Source of the DNA: JBDWFY01 sp964291365
GTDB lineage: Bacteria; Pseudomonadota; Alphaproteobacteria; Rhizobiales; Stappiaceae
Reading direction: 5' to 3'
Length of the DNA: 64,000 bases
Assembly: GCA_964291365.2 (NCBI GenBank)
Contig: OZ219952.1
Span: 1 to 64,000 of the forward strand
This document shows positions 35,348-47,152 of the stretch, one piece after another. The notes beneath the pieces are model-generated. The model was given only the letters and a program-made list of their open reading frames with translations, searched no databases and was not told the DNA's origin. Within the stretch, counting starts at the first letter, position 1, and each line of letters opens with the position of its first letter. The translations under genes were made by a program, and so were the position numbers.

Positions 35348-35449
35348 GCACCATTGAATTTCGCGTGCTTGGCGCCAAGTCAACTTGGGGTCAAAGGTTG
35401 ATAAGCCACACCCACTAGGACTTAGATCGCGGTGAACATAGCCGATCCC
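35348..35449 (-). promoter_or_regulatory. 5' end of the MULE: TIR plus very short leader
   Basis: Only 102 bp lie between the element's outer edge and the first ATG, so the promoter must be in the TIR or in flanking DNA. The coding frame stays open upstream of the ATG to the first base of the TIR (reading GIGYVHRDLSPSG and then STFDPKLTW) and is closed by a TAA in the target-site duplication. Confidence 0.6.
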
Positions 35450-35880
35450 TTACACGTATCAACTCCGTCTGACGATCCCGTTCCAGTCTGTTCTATCCCG
35501 TCCGAATCATATCATATAGCGCATGCGCATAAATTTGCATTAAAATTACAATAATGATAATAATTATTAATAACATAATAATAATAATTAATGAAGAGAG
35601 TAGATACATCCACTCAGTTGGTGTAGTTAGTCAATCATCGCTAAAACTTGAATGCTTCCTGCTTTATCTTTTCCTCTTCAGCACTTTTTCAGCTCTCTCT
35701 ACCTCCAACGACATTCATAGTAGCCATGAACTGCCTCTATAATTAATAGTATTACAAATAATAATTGATGCATATAACAACCTACATACCAAGTCTTTAT
35801 ACAATGAGATGGACATTCATCAATCTTAGACACTTGCGGTACAGAGGACTGTGTTCCAAATATTTCCCCATAGCGCCCAC
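35450..35880. repeat. MULE right TSD and spacer B, copy 2, right part
   Basis: The TSD TTACACGTAT (35450-35459) is followed by spacer B (CCGAATCATATCATATAGCG, GAGAGTAGATACATCCACTC). A short AT-rich run ATAATGATAATAATTATTAA expands this copy near 35550-35590. Confidence 0.85.
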
Positions 35881-37030
35881 TAAACTGTAGGATAGTCACC
35901 TAAATGCTTGGTACATGTACATCTCAATTGCTCACTCTGACGCACAAATGAACATGTACACGAGCATATTGCTCACACACTCTCATACCCTTTCAGCTTA
36001 AAGATATGCCATCTTAACAGCAGGCTAGTTCTAAATACTTGGTACATTCCAATCGCTCGCTCTGATACACAAGCTGAAGTTTCACATGTACGCACGTACA
36101 TTACTCACTCTTATGCTCATTCAGCTTAAAGATGTGCCATCTTAGCTGAGTCTTACTGTTGAAAGATGTGCAATCTTAACAGCAGGCTAGTCCTAAATGC
36201 TCGGTACATTCCACGTACATTACTCGCACACTCTTATGCTCATTCAGCTTAAAGACGTGCCATCTTAGCTGAGTCTTACTGTTGAAAGATGTGCCATCTT
36301 AACAGCAGGCTAGTCCTAAATGCTCTGTACATTCCAATTGCTCGCTCTGATACACAACAAGCTGAAGTTTCACATGTACCCACGTACATTACTCACACAC
36401 TCTTATGCTCATTCAGCTTAAAGATGTGCCATCTTAGCTGAGTCTTACTGTTGAAAGATGTGCCATCTTAACAGCAGGCTAGTCCTAAATGCTCTGTACA
36501 TTCCAATTGCTCGCTCTGATACACAACAAGCTGAAGTTTCACATGTACCCACGTACATTACTCACACACTCTTATGCTCATTCAGCTTAAAGATGTGTCA
36601 TCTTAACTGAGTCTTACTGTTGAAAGATGTGCCATCTTAACAGCAGGCTAGACCTAAATGCTCGGTACATTCCAATCGCTCCCTCTGATACACAACAAGC
36701 TGAAGTTTCACATGTATGCACGCACATTACTCACACACTCTTATGCCCTTTCAGCTTAAAGATGTGCCATCTTAGCTGAGTCTTACTGTTGAAAGATGTG
36801 CCATCTTAACAGCAGGCTAGTCCTAAATGCTCGGTACATTCCAATCGCTGGCTCTGATACGCAACAAGCTGAAGTTTCACACATGTACACACGCACATTA
36901 CTCACACACTCTTATGCTCATTCAGCTTAAAGATGTGCCATCTTAACTGCAGGCTAGTCCTAAATGCTTGGTACATTTGAATTGCTCACTCTAACACACA
37001 ACAAGCTGAAGTTTCACATGTACATACACA
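35881..37030. repeat. satB satellite array, segment 2 (best-conserved 169-bp monomers)
   Basis: About seven direct repeats; AACAGCAGGCTAG starts at 36301, 36470 and 36639, exactly 169 bp apart. Each full monomer has two copies of a dyad, AAGATGTGCCATCTT, 34 bp apart (for example 36421 and 36455). Confidence 0.95.
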
Positions 37031-38069
37031 CACACATTATGGACAAGTGAATCATTGGGCATGGGAAAGTAGTAGAAATGGTATAGGACACTCTATTTAC
37101 ATGTGGCAGGACTTAATTCATAGATAAAGCTTATCAGCTTAATAATTAAACCTTGGTGTTAGCTATAGCCTACCAGGTGCAATACAATAATGTACACAGT
37201 GTCATCAGGGTTGTTTGCACTTACACGTAAGTTATAGGAATTAACAACCAAGCCTACACATATAAAGCTTTAAGCTTCTAGTGTTCACAATGTATACACA
37301 TGCATCACTTAACTTATAATCAGTCGTAGGTGTGGACGCCAACTATGAGGGCGCTGGCCACTGAAATGGAAGTCAGTATCCACAGTTTGGGGTAGTCTTT
37401 CCATAAAGAGATACAAACACTGGCTAAATACACATGCATGCGTAGCCTCGGCATATGCATGGCATGCTGATACATGCATTTAGCTCTAGTGAGTGTATAC
37501 CTAATGGTCTACACTTGACATCATCATGATCTTATCACTCCGAACTGTCAGACTCACTAACCGATCTGGTGTGTGTGTGTGTGTGAGTGTGAGTACACGC
37601 GCGTGTGTGCATGCCATGGTTCATAAGTTTGGCACTCAATGAGCTATTCCATAATTCACATATCAATAAAGAGGTTTTTTGGATCATACCTGCATCTTTC
37701 AAAAGGCAAGCTGTGCGATGGATCGTGGTCGAGCCTGGGCTGTGAAGTCCGAATTCTGACTATAGAACTGCTCATCGGTTGTTCTCTCTACCTTTCTTGC
37801 CATTTCTTGTTGTAGAAGGTATCACGCGGTGGCGACTAAACATGGATTTGCTCACACGCCAAGAGCAATGCTCACAGAATGTTTTTGATCGCTGAGCATG
37901 AGCAATGAGTCTGTATTGCTGGCGCCCTGATCTGAACTTTAATTATTGAAACCACACCTCTTCTATTAGAGCTAGCTGCGCGGCGCAGCGCGCGCGATCG
38001 CTTTCAATTCGCGTACGCGTATATGTATTCGCGATTCAATATTCAGGGCGCATGGGGTGGAGTCTCGTG
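37031..38069. other. Unassigned sequence between satB and repeat R
   Basis: About 1 kb not seen elsewhere in the window. It includes a (TG)n tract at 37569-37590 and CpG-rich sequence near 37975-38030 (GCGCGGCGCAGCGCGCGCG). No gene model could be supported on either strand. Confidence 0.5.
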
Positions 38070-38295
38070 CGCGACTCTATACTGCGTCCGTGTAGCGCAA
38101 GCCGAGAGGACGGATACGGAATGTTGTAACCGTGCAAGCATAGTGCAAGCAACGGAGTCCGCATGCACCGTGCGTATCTTACACGGAATACTGACAGAGT
38201 CCGTGTTACAGGTACGCCGTCTCCAGGCAGTGTAGCGCCCGCTTCTTTCATCAATATGGTAGACCGCGTAAATCCGTCCACATGGAGTCATTTTC
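38070..38295. repeat. Repeat R, copy 1
   Basis: About 225 bp nearly identical to 47153-47377 (CTATACTGCGTCCGTGTAGC to CATGGAGTCATTTTCC). It is rich in GTCCG/CGGAC. The overlapping ORFs on both strands are frame shadows of this repeat. Confidence 0.85.
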
Positions 38296-38894
38296 CTGTG
38301 TCAGCGCCATTAAGGCCTGGGTCAGTGCCTTAACCTTATTAATATGCGTAATCAAAATAACTTATGAACCATAAGGAGCATTGACTTCAAAGTTTATCAA
38401 CAGACATATCTCATAATTCTTAATAATTCTAACCACTAATTAGTCACGTGAGTGCTAAAATATTGCTGACAATGCAATTTTCATTTAATTAAAGGCGCCA
38501 TATTAATTAACGCTAATTAGATCTAATTCTTGACTATAAAATTAGGAACTCCTAAACTATGTTTCTGTAACGTAGATTTCAAAAAAGTTATTTAGAACAT
38601 GAGATAATCATGATTTTCTATTTAAAGCTCACCAAGGGCGAGGGTATTTTCTCAAATTTCTAATAATAAAAATAATCTAATTAACGTTAATTAATATGGC
38701 GCCTTCATTGAATTAATTTTGTTTTGTCAGCAAAAAGTTAATTAATCACGTGACCTAATTAGTGGTCAGAAAAATTAAGGATATCAAATTATATTAGTTA
38801 CCAGATTTTGAGGGTTGTACATCAAAAAATTTTCAAGATATTTCAGTTATGCATATTTAATGAGGCTAAGGTGTTGACCCAGGCCTTAATGGTG
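38296..38894. mobile_element. CTCAG-type MITE, second subfamily
   Basis: Left TCAGCGCCATTAAGGCCTGG and right CCAGGCCTTAATGGTGCTGA form an inverted repeat extending imperfectly for about 40 bp (CCTTAACCTTATTAATATG against CATATTTAATGAGGCTAAGG). The AT-rich interior has its own inverted halves (GGCGCCATATTAATTAACG near 38494 and ATTAATATGGCGCCTT near 38690). Non-autonomous, no gene. Confidence 0.8.
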
Positions 38895-40692
38895 CTGAGC
38901 GGTGCTACAGAAATGAATTAGTTGAAAAAGTAGAGTAAATGTTTATAGGTTGTATGTGATATAAAATTCCATTCTTCAATGTTGGTCAGGTAGGAAACGC
39001 TATGTTCGGTAATTTACAGTGTTTAATAAATTCTTGCCTTTCCTGAGCATATGAACGACAGTTCAACAAAAATTGGATTTTCAAACTTAACTACTGGTTG
39101 TTCATTTTGAACACTAAATAGGTTAATGAACCACCAATGAGGGCTCACATTGAGCGAGTTACCTTAACTCTCCAATATACAGCCATAATTCTCAATGATG
39201 GATTGCCAAAGCGAGCGAGGTTTGGATCTAAGAGTTCGAGGAGGGTTGGTAGGGGTGGTCGATGAACAGCCAACACAAAAACCGTCGTAGTGCGATTTTC
39301 CGGTTAGTTGTCCATCGATGATCCCTAACGAACACAGCGCATGCTCTTTAGACTTGAGATCTTTGTCCGAGGGGTCTGAAAAATCAATCAGCTATTTGGC
39401 TGGCTATATTAGCAATCGTGGGATAGGCTATGTCCTCTCCCTAGATTTTGAATTTTGTTTGAGCATCAAAACTATCTCGCATAATCAAAACGTAGCGATC
39501 ATTTTGAACGTTAACGAACATAAAAAAAGGACTCACATTGAACGAATAACATCAACTCTCCAAGATAGAGCCATAATTCTCAATGATGGATTGCCAGAGC
39601 GAGCGAGAATGGATATAAGAGGGCCAGGCGTATGCGCAGTTCCTTAGTGGTCGTCGCAATGGTTTCTCTCTTGGTTGTCTATCGACGATCCCTACAGTTT
39701 ATGCGCCTTAACCTGGAGACCTTCAGCCTAGAGGCTTGGGAAATCAATTAGCTATTTGGCTGGCTATATAAGCAGTGATGGGAAAGGCTATGGCCGTTTT
39801 TGAATGCTATGTTAGACCATCAAATACATTACATAATTTGGTTGAGAACGCTAAATACCCCACAAAAATGGCTCACATTCAGCGTCTGACCTTAACTCTC
39901 CAAGATACAGCCTTAATTTTCGATGATGCATCGCCAAAGCGAGCGAGAATGATCTAAGACTTAAGGCGCATGCGGCAGTTTCTGGTGATCGTCGTCTTAG
40001 ACCTTTAGCCCAGAGGCCAGAGAAATCAATCAGCGATTGGCTGACTATATAAGCATGAGGTGAAACAACAATTGACAACTCCCTATATTTTCAATGCTAC
40101 TTTTGTACTTCTAAATAAACTTGTATAGCCAAAACGTTACGATCGCCAAATAGGCCTACGAACCACCCTCCCCCCAAAAGGGCTCCCTTACTTCTTCAAG
40201 ATACAACCATAATTCTCGATGATAGATCGCCAAAGGAGCGATGGAGGATATGAGTCGAAGGCGCACGCGCAGTTCAGTATAGGTAGTCAATGGTTGGTTG
40301 TCCAACGACGATCCCTACAGAACAGCTGCATGCGCTGTTGACTTAGGATACTTAGCCCAAATATCAGCGAAATCAATCAGCGAGTTAACTGACGTTTTAT
40401 CATGGAAACCATACAGATCAACCCAACCACCGGAATTGTAGCTTGAAACAATTTGCGCTAGGCAGAGAAGACCCACAAAAAGCTACTTCCAGTGACAGAT
40501 AGGCTATGAACAGCAAGTACTAACGATAGGTAGGCTGTAAACTGCTCGTGATTGTGACTCACGAGGCTTGGAATCGATCACGCTAACGCCGTGTCGAGAC
40601 GATCGACTCGCCGTACAACGTAGAAAACGTGCCAATTCTTTGCTTTTGACCTATCAGCGGTGTCTTCGATAGTTTTCTCCATGATACTAGCC

Positions 40693-40815
40693 GTTAGACC
40701 ATGCCTACTAGAGCTTTTATCCCAAATACACTCGGTAATATTTGAATAAACCCTCGGACTTATTCAAATATTACCTCGTGTATTTGGGATAAAGCCCTAG
40801 TAGGCATGGTCTAAC
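40693..40815. repeat. 123-bp near-perfect hairpin, copy 2
   Basis: GTTAGACCATGCCTACTAGA to CCTAGTAGGCATGGTCTAAC, with the same length and context as 12409-12531. Several arm differences from copy 1 keep or restore base pairing (for example CTTGCC with GGCACG versus CATGCC with GGCATG). Confidence 0.85.
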
Positions 40816-42122
40816 TATAACATATTAGCAGAGGTGTAACGGGATATAGCCATTCCATAGATTTTGAATGTTGTTTGAGCTTCATCGAATGGCCAAAACG
40901 TTACGATCGCTAAATAGGCTAACGAACCCCCCCCCCCTCCCCCAAGAGAGGGCTCAAATTGAGTGACTGTCCTTATATCTCCAAGATACAACCATAATTC
41001 TCGATGATAGATCGCCAGAGCGAGCTATAATGGATAATATAAGAGACAAAGGTGCACACGCAGTTCGGTATAGGTTGTCAATGGTTAGTTGTCCATCGAC
41101 GATCCCTACAGAACAGCGCATGCGCTGTACACTGAAGATACTTAGCCCAAATGTCAGGGAAATCAATCTGAGCATTACCTGACATTATTAGCTGAGGTGC
41201 AACCGGCTATGGCCATTCCCTAGATTTTGAATGTTGTTTGAGCTTAATCGAATAGCTAAAATGTTACGATCGCTAAAAAGGATAACGAACCACCGCCCCC
41301 CCCCCCCCCCCCCCCCCAAAAAAGGGCTCAAATTGAGCGACTGACCTTATCCCACGTAAAAAAAAAAAAAAAAAAAAAAGGAGCGACTGGCCTTACTTTT
41401 CTAAGATACAACAATAATTCTCGATGATAGATTGCCAAAGCAAGCTAAAATGGATATAAGGTCCGAAGGCGCACACGCATTTCGGTATAGGTTGTCAATG
41501 GTTAGTTGTCCATCGATGATCCTTACAGAAGAGCTCATGCACTGTGGACTGAAAGTGTTTAGCCCAAAGATCAAGGAAATGAATGAGCGAGTTAGCTGAC
41601 TATATTAACAAAGGTGTGACGGGCTATGGCCAATCCCTAGATTATGCATGTTGTTTGATGTTCATTGTATAGCCAAAACGTTATGAACGCTAAATAGACC
41701 AACGAAACACCACCCCCCACCCACAAAGGGCTTTCAATGAGTGACTAACCTTACCTCTCCAAGATACAACCATAATTTCTCTATGATAGATCGCGAAAAG
41801 CGAACGAAAATGGATATAAGAGCCACCATGGACAAATCAACGCATGCGCCTTAGACTGAAGATACTTAATTCAAAGATCAGGGAAATCAATCAGCGAGTT
41901 AGCTTGCTATTTTAACAGAGGTACAACGGGCTATGACCATTCCCTAAATTTGTTTGAGCTTCATCGAATAGCCATAACGTTAGATCACTAAATAGGGCTA
42001 ACGACCTGCCCTCCCCCCCCCCCCCCCCCCAAAAAGGGCTTACATTGAGCGACTGACCTTACCTCTCCAAGATACAACCATAATTCTCGATGATTGATCG
42101 CCAAAGCGAGCGAACATGTATA

Positions 42123-42626
42123 TAGGGTGTCCAACCGAAAAGGTCGAAGTATGCAAAACGAATTTATCTCGGTGGTTTCGAGTAGACCACCCTAGGTAAG
42201 ATAGAACCCACGCCACAAATCGGATACACCCTTGGAAAAGTTTGCGAAAACACAATATTAAATCATAAGCGCAAGTACAAAAAAGGGCTAAGTGACCAAA
42301 ACTATGCACAAAGAGGCCGGCGCACCAGCTGTCTGATATACCACTTCTAGAGGTTACTTTGAGAGTTTAACAACAGGTGTTGTCTGGCGTACACCTCAAA
42401 CAACCTCCAAAGTGGTTTACCTTTCAGCTAGTGCTCCTGCCCCTATGCGCATGGTGTTGGTCACGTAGCCATTTTTTGTACTTGTGCTTATGATATAATT
42501 TTGTATTTCGCGAACTTTTCTAAGCCGATTTGCGGCGTGGTTTCTATCTTAGCTAGGGTGGGTCTACATGAAATCACCAAGATGAATTCGTTTTGCATAC
42601 TTCGACTGTTTCGGTTGGACACCCTA
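42123..42626. mobile_element. About 500-bp foldback element
   Basis: TAGGGTGTCCAACCGAAA at the left pairs with TTTCGGTTGGACACCCTA at the right, and inverted similarity continues for about 175 bp per arm (GTCGAAGTATGCAAAACGAA; CACAAATCGGATACACCC; GCGCAAGTACAAAAAAGG). It lies inside a satA monomer that is continuous at 13396. The insertion-site duplication is unclear. Confidence 0.8.
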
Positions 42627-43190
42627 CTGTATATGAGAGCCAGAAGCGCTCACGCAGTTCGCTATAGGTCGTCAATGGTTACTTGTCCATCGACGATACC
42701 TACAGAACTGCGCATGCGCTGTAGACTGAAAACATTTAGTCCAAAAGGCCAGGAGAATCAACCATCGAGTTGGCTGACTATCGGCAATGGTCTATGGCCA
42801 CTCTGTAGATTTTGAACATCGTTTGAACTTCAAAATAGGAGTGCTATGGCTACTCCCAAATAGGCTAACGAATCCCCTCCCCGAAAAGGTTCACATTGAG
42901 CGACCAACCTTAACTTCCTAAGATACAACCATAATTCTCGATGACAGATCGCCAAAGCGAGTGAAAATGGACATGAAAGCCAAAGGCGCATGCGCAGTTT
43001 GGTATAGATCGTCAACGGTTAGTTGTCCATCGACGATTCCTACCGAACAGCGCATGCGCTGTAGGCTGAAGACATTCAGCCCAAAGACTAGGAAAATCAA
43101 TCAGCGAGTTGGCTGACTATATTAGCAACTGTCTAAGGCCACTCCCTAGATATTAAATGTTGTTCGAACTTCATAACGATCTCGTATAGT

Positions 43191-43789
43191 CAAGATAACG
43201 AGTACCGTTGTCGCCCGTATTGGGACCATTTTTTACGGACTATTTCACAGAGTCCGCCATTGAATACGTGCTGAGTCTCTCTATTTATCCGTTTTATCCG
43301 CAATTGTTCGTTGTGTGACCCATTCTCTATGATCCGTCTTTCCGATCGGACAGCGCGGACCACCTTCGTCCGTCCGACGATCCCTTTTCAGTCAGTTCTA
43401 TACCACCCGAATCATATCATATAGCGCATGTGTATAAATTTGCATTACAGTAAGTTTAAGTATTAATAGCATAATAATGAAGAGAGTAGATACATCCACT
43501 CAGTTGTTGTATTTTAGTCAATCACTGCTAAAACTTGAATGTTTCCTGCCATTGTTCCTCTTCAGCACTGTCAGCTCTCTCTACCTACAACATTCATAGT
43601 AGCCATAAACTGATCCTACAATAAATAGAACTACAAAAGAATAATTGATGCAGATAACAACCTACATACCAAGTCTTTTTACAATGAGATGGACATTTAT
43701 CAATCTTAGACACTTGTGGTACAGAGAACTGTGTTCCAAATAATCCCCCATAGCCAACTAATCTGTAGGATAGTCCCCTAAATGCTTGC
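43191..43789. repeat. Spacer B, copy 3
   Basis: Uninterrupted homologue of 13931-14500, serving as the empty-site reference for the MULE. No gene. Confidence 0.85.
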
Positions 43790-45095
43790 TACATGTACAT
43801 CTCAACCGCTTACTAGGATGCACAACAAGCGAAGTTTCACATGTACGCGAGCATATTGCTCACACACTCTTACACCCTTTCAGCTTCAATATGTGTCATC
43901 TTGACAGCAGGCTAGTCAGAGATGCTCGGTACATTCCAATCACTCGCTCAGATACACAACAAGCTGAAGTATCACATGTACACACACACAATACTCACAC
44001 ACTTTTATACCTTTTCAGCTTAAAGATGTGCCATATAAGCTGAGTCTTACAGTTGAACAATATGCCATCTTAACAGCAGTCTAGTCACATAGATGCTTGG
44101 TACAATCCAATCACTTGCTGTGATACACAACAAGCTCATAAAGTTTATACACACGCACATTACTCTCACACGCTTATACTCTCTCAGCATAAAGATGTGC
44201 CATGTTAGCTGAGTCTTACAGATGAAATATATGCCATCTAAACAGCAGGCTAGTCCTAAATGCTCGGTACATTCCAATAGCTCGCTCTGGTACACAACAA
44301 GCTGAAGTTTCACATGTACGCACGTACATTACACACTCTTATGCACATTCAGCATGAAGATATGCCATCTAATACGGGTCCTCCTGTTGAAAGATGTGCC
44401 ATTTTAACAGCAGACTTTTTCTGTATGTTCGGAACATTCCAATCACTCACTCTGAAACACAACAAGCTGAAGTTTCACATGTACGTACGTGTATTAATCA
44501 CAAACTCTTATACTCATTCAGTTCAAAGATGTGCCATTTTAGCCGAATTCAACTGTTGAAGAAAGGGTCATCTTAACAGCAAGATAGACATAGATGCTCG
44601 GTACATTCAAATCGCTCGCTCTGATACACAACAAGCTCAAGTTTCATTTTACACACGCACATTACTCACACATTCTTATGCTCATCCAGCTTAAAGATAT
44701 GCCATCTTTGTTGAGTCTTACTGTTGAAAGATGTGCTATCTTAACAGCACGCGAATATTAAATGCTCAGTACATTCCAGTTGCTCGCTTTGATACGCAAC
44801 AAGCTGAAGTTTCATATGTATGCACGTTCATTACTCACACACTTTTATGCTAATTCAGCTTAAAGGTGTGCCGTCATAGCTGAGTCTTACTTTTGAAAGA
44901 TGTGTTTTCTTAACAGCAGGCTAGTGCTTATTGCTCGGTACTTTCCAATTGCTTGCTTTGATACGTAATAAGTTGTAAGTTTCCCATGTACACTCGCACA
45001 TTACTTACACACTAATACTCCTTCAGCTTAAAAATGTGCCATCTTAGGTGAGTATTACTGTTGAATGATAAGCAATCTTAAACGCAGGCTAGTCA
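43790..45095. repeat. satB satellite array, segment 3
   Basis: About seven diverged monomers of about 165-175 bp with the same blocks as 35881-37030. It ends at GCTAGTCATAGTCTCGCGCG. Confidence 0.9.
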
Positions 45096-46606
45096 TAGTC
45101 TCGCGCGCCAGCCCCTCCTACTCTAGACATATGAAGAACTCTTGTACAGAAAGTGATCACACACATTAGGGTGAAAATACGTGTCGGAAGGTGTTAATTA
45201 ACTCTACTATGTGAGTTGTGGGGAAGCTCTGCGAAAGCTGACCCTGTGACCTTTTGCTAGATTTCATATTTACTGTGCTGTGGTAGTCATTAGAAGGCCT
45301 ATTATGAGCTAAATGCCAACTCACATCTTGATACTTAAGTATTTTATGTTGAGATCTTAAGAATTGGCAAATGGAGCATGGACAGAGGGAAGACTCCACC
45401 CACAGGAAGTTGTCTGTTGAGCTAGTTGCTGTACTAAATCCTAAAAATGACGGAACTAAATCAATTGTATGCAAGCCAAAAATATATCAAGATGAAGATA
45501 TTTCATCCTAGTGTAGTGTTCTGAGTTGCCCTTGTTGATTTTTTGCTTGTACAGAGACATAATTTAACTTGAAGCATCATGACACTTCTCCTTCCCATAC
45601 CTGACAATACAAACATTACCTACTTCAACCAGGGCGAGATGAACCTATACTGGATGGGACTCTACTTTTATAGGCTATTTGAGAGGGCAAAGTACCGTGA
45701 AATAATTAGTTTTGGTTAGTGCGCATGCCTGACAGGGCGCTCCGCGCGTTCATGCGGGCGCCTGGGCGGGGCCGACGCTGCTCAAGCTGGCCCCACCCTT
45801 CAGTTTTCTTGAACGTGGCGATCCAACAGTCGGGCAGCTATACCCGTTGTCTCGATTGAAGCGCGTGTCCTTCGGTGTCGTGCGTATGCTCAGTGATTCC
45901 TTAAAGGTGCTCTGAGACGGAAGGCGTTAAAACGCTTGAAGGGCGCGCGCTAACGCGTTGCGTATAATATTATTATTGCGGCGCAAATAAGTTCGCGACC
46001 ACGAGGCCGCTGGCCCGACGCGAACGCAAGATCGAGCTACTGTTGATTGCGTTTCACTTCGAACGTCCGTGAATGCGTGTGTGTGAGCGTAGAACAAGCG
46101 TATGCGTTTGAATGCTACGCAGACACAAGGCAATCCGTTTTGTGACTTACGCTTTGTCTTCCGTGGCTTTGCGAGGCGAATGAAGTATCTCGCTCGTTCT
46201 ACGCTCGCACGCACGCATTCATGGATGTTCGGGGTGAACTGCAATCGACAGTATCATGACAGACGCCATCAACGCAAGCAGCGTTTCTGCCTCTGAGTCT
46301 CAAGCTCCATCGATTACTTGTGGCTGTAAGAACGGCTGCCAATCGCGTGATAATAATAGTTTGGTCTCGCGTTCGCGATGACGTTGGATTGACCAATCAG
46401 GTTTGTGCTTTGAAAACTGGTCAGGAATTCAAAAAAGTAGGGGAGCAGTTCGACTTCCGTTTCAGAGCACCTTCAAGGACCAGCTCCATGGCCCTGTTCG
46501 CTCGTTTGTAAAATCTTCGTCTCGGCCCATTAATTGGGTGATCGTTCGTCCATGCATGTTCGGCTATGGCTGACTTATTCGTGAGGCTTTTTGCGCATGC
46601 GTTTTT
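45096..46606. other. Unassigned insertion in satB, left part
   Basis: About 1.5 kb not seen elsewhere in the window. It turns GC-rich from about 45715 to 46520 (GGGCGCCTGGGCGGGGCCG; GAAGGGCGCGCGCTAACGCG). Short ORFs exist on both strands but none shows a family motif. It may be part of a retroelement 5' region, since it runs into the RT remnant at 46607, but this cannot be shown. Confidence 0.4.
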
Positions 46607-47152
46607 ATGCTCTTTGATCTGGTTGAGAGAACACCACTCTCACCAGATCGGATAGCTGAAGTACTGGGCCTGTGCTTGAAATCTACATATTTCAGTTACG
46701 GTGGTAAATTTTATGAACAGAGAGAGGGCGCCGCCGTGGGCTCTCCTGTCTCTGCGGTCGTAGCAAACCTGTACATGGAATTTTTCGAGGAGCTGGCTCT
46801 TGAGTCAGCACCTTCTAGACCCCGTTTGTGGAAGCGGTATGTGGATGACACATGCTGCATCCTTAAGACTGGTGATGTGGGTGGGCTCCTCAATCACCTT
46901 AACAGCCTACGACCTACCATAAAATTCACCATTGAGCTGGAGGAGGGGGTCCATCCCCCTTCCTAGATACCAGGGTAACTAGGCTGACCAATGGAAAATT
47001 TGACACTGCTGTTTACCGTAAATAGACGCACACAGACAGGCACCTGCACTTTGAGTCTCACCACCCGACGCCCGTCAAGAGAGGAACGGTAAGGTGCCTT
47101 AACGATCGAGCACGAAACATCACGCAACGAGACGAGGGCCTAAAGGAGCCTC
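46607..47152 (+). pseudogene. Penelope-like reverse transcriptase fragment
   Basis: The frame reads LVERTPLSPDRIAEVLGLCL, FYEQREGAAVGSPVSAVVAN, LYMEFFEELAL, WKRYVDDTCCILKTGD and, after a frameshift in the C-run near 46955-46960, FLDTRVTRLTNGKFDTAVYRK, TAG (47023-47025) and THTDRHLHFESHHPTPVKRG. AVGSPVS and YVDD are RT motifs B and C; the combination with FLDxxV and YRKxTHTDRxLHF is typical of Penelope-like elements. The N-terminal RT half and the GIY-YIG endonuclease are absent. The fragment ends where repeat R begins. Confidence 0.8.

Larger units (their letters stand above)
30767..35449. mobile_element. Mutator-like element with an apparently intact DDE-SWIM-CXXC-OTU gene
   Basis: A 4683-bp element with perfect 25-bp TIRs at 30767-30791 and 35425-35449 (outer bases GGGATCGGCTATGTTC inward) and a perfect 10-bp TSD. 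It interrupts spacer B, and the flanking sequence rejoins in the homologues at 14130 and 43400. One minus-strand gene fills the element. Perfect TIRs, a perfect TSD and an open reading frame point to recent insertion. The left end (30792-30953, about 160 bp, with CGTACGTACGTACG) is the 3' non-coding part. Confidence 0.95.
38895..43190. repeat. satA satellite array, segment 4
   Basis: About ten degenerate monomers. Segment 38895-40380 is colinear with 7855-9420 and with 56235-57540. Poly-C runs occur at 40928-40940, 41294-41317 and 42011-42030, and there is a poly-A run near 41357-41380. ACAGCGCATGCGCTGT occurs at 41114. It is interrupted by the 40390-40820 block (with a hairpin) and by a foldback element at 42123-42626. 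Confidence 0.9.

Noticed and set aside
38023..38291. Overlapping ORFs on both strands, repeated at 47058-47384
   Set aside because: Open frames exist in several phases of the GTCCG-rich repeat R with no family motif; the Penelope RT frame next to the second copy explains part of one of them.
46102..46511. Arg-rich ORFs in the GC-rich stretch 45.7-46.5 kb as a host gene
   Set aside because: Short overlapping frames on both strands with no motif or consistent splice signals.
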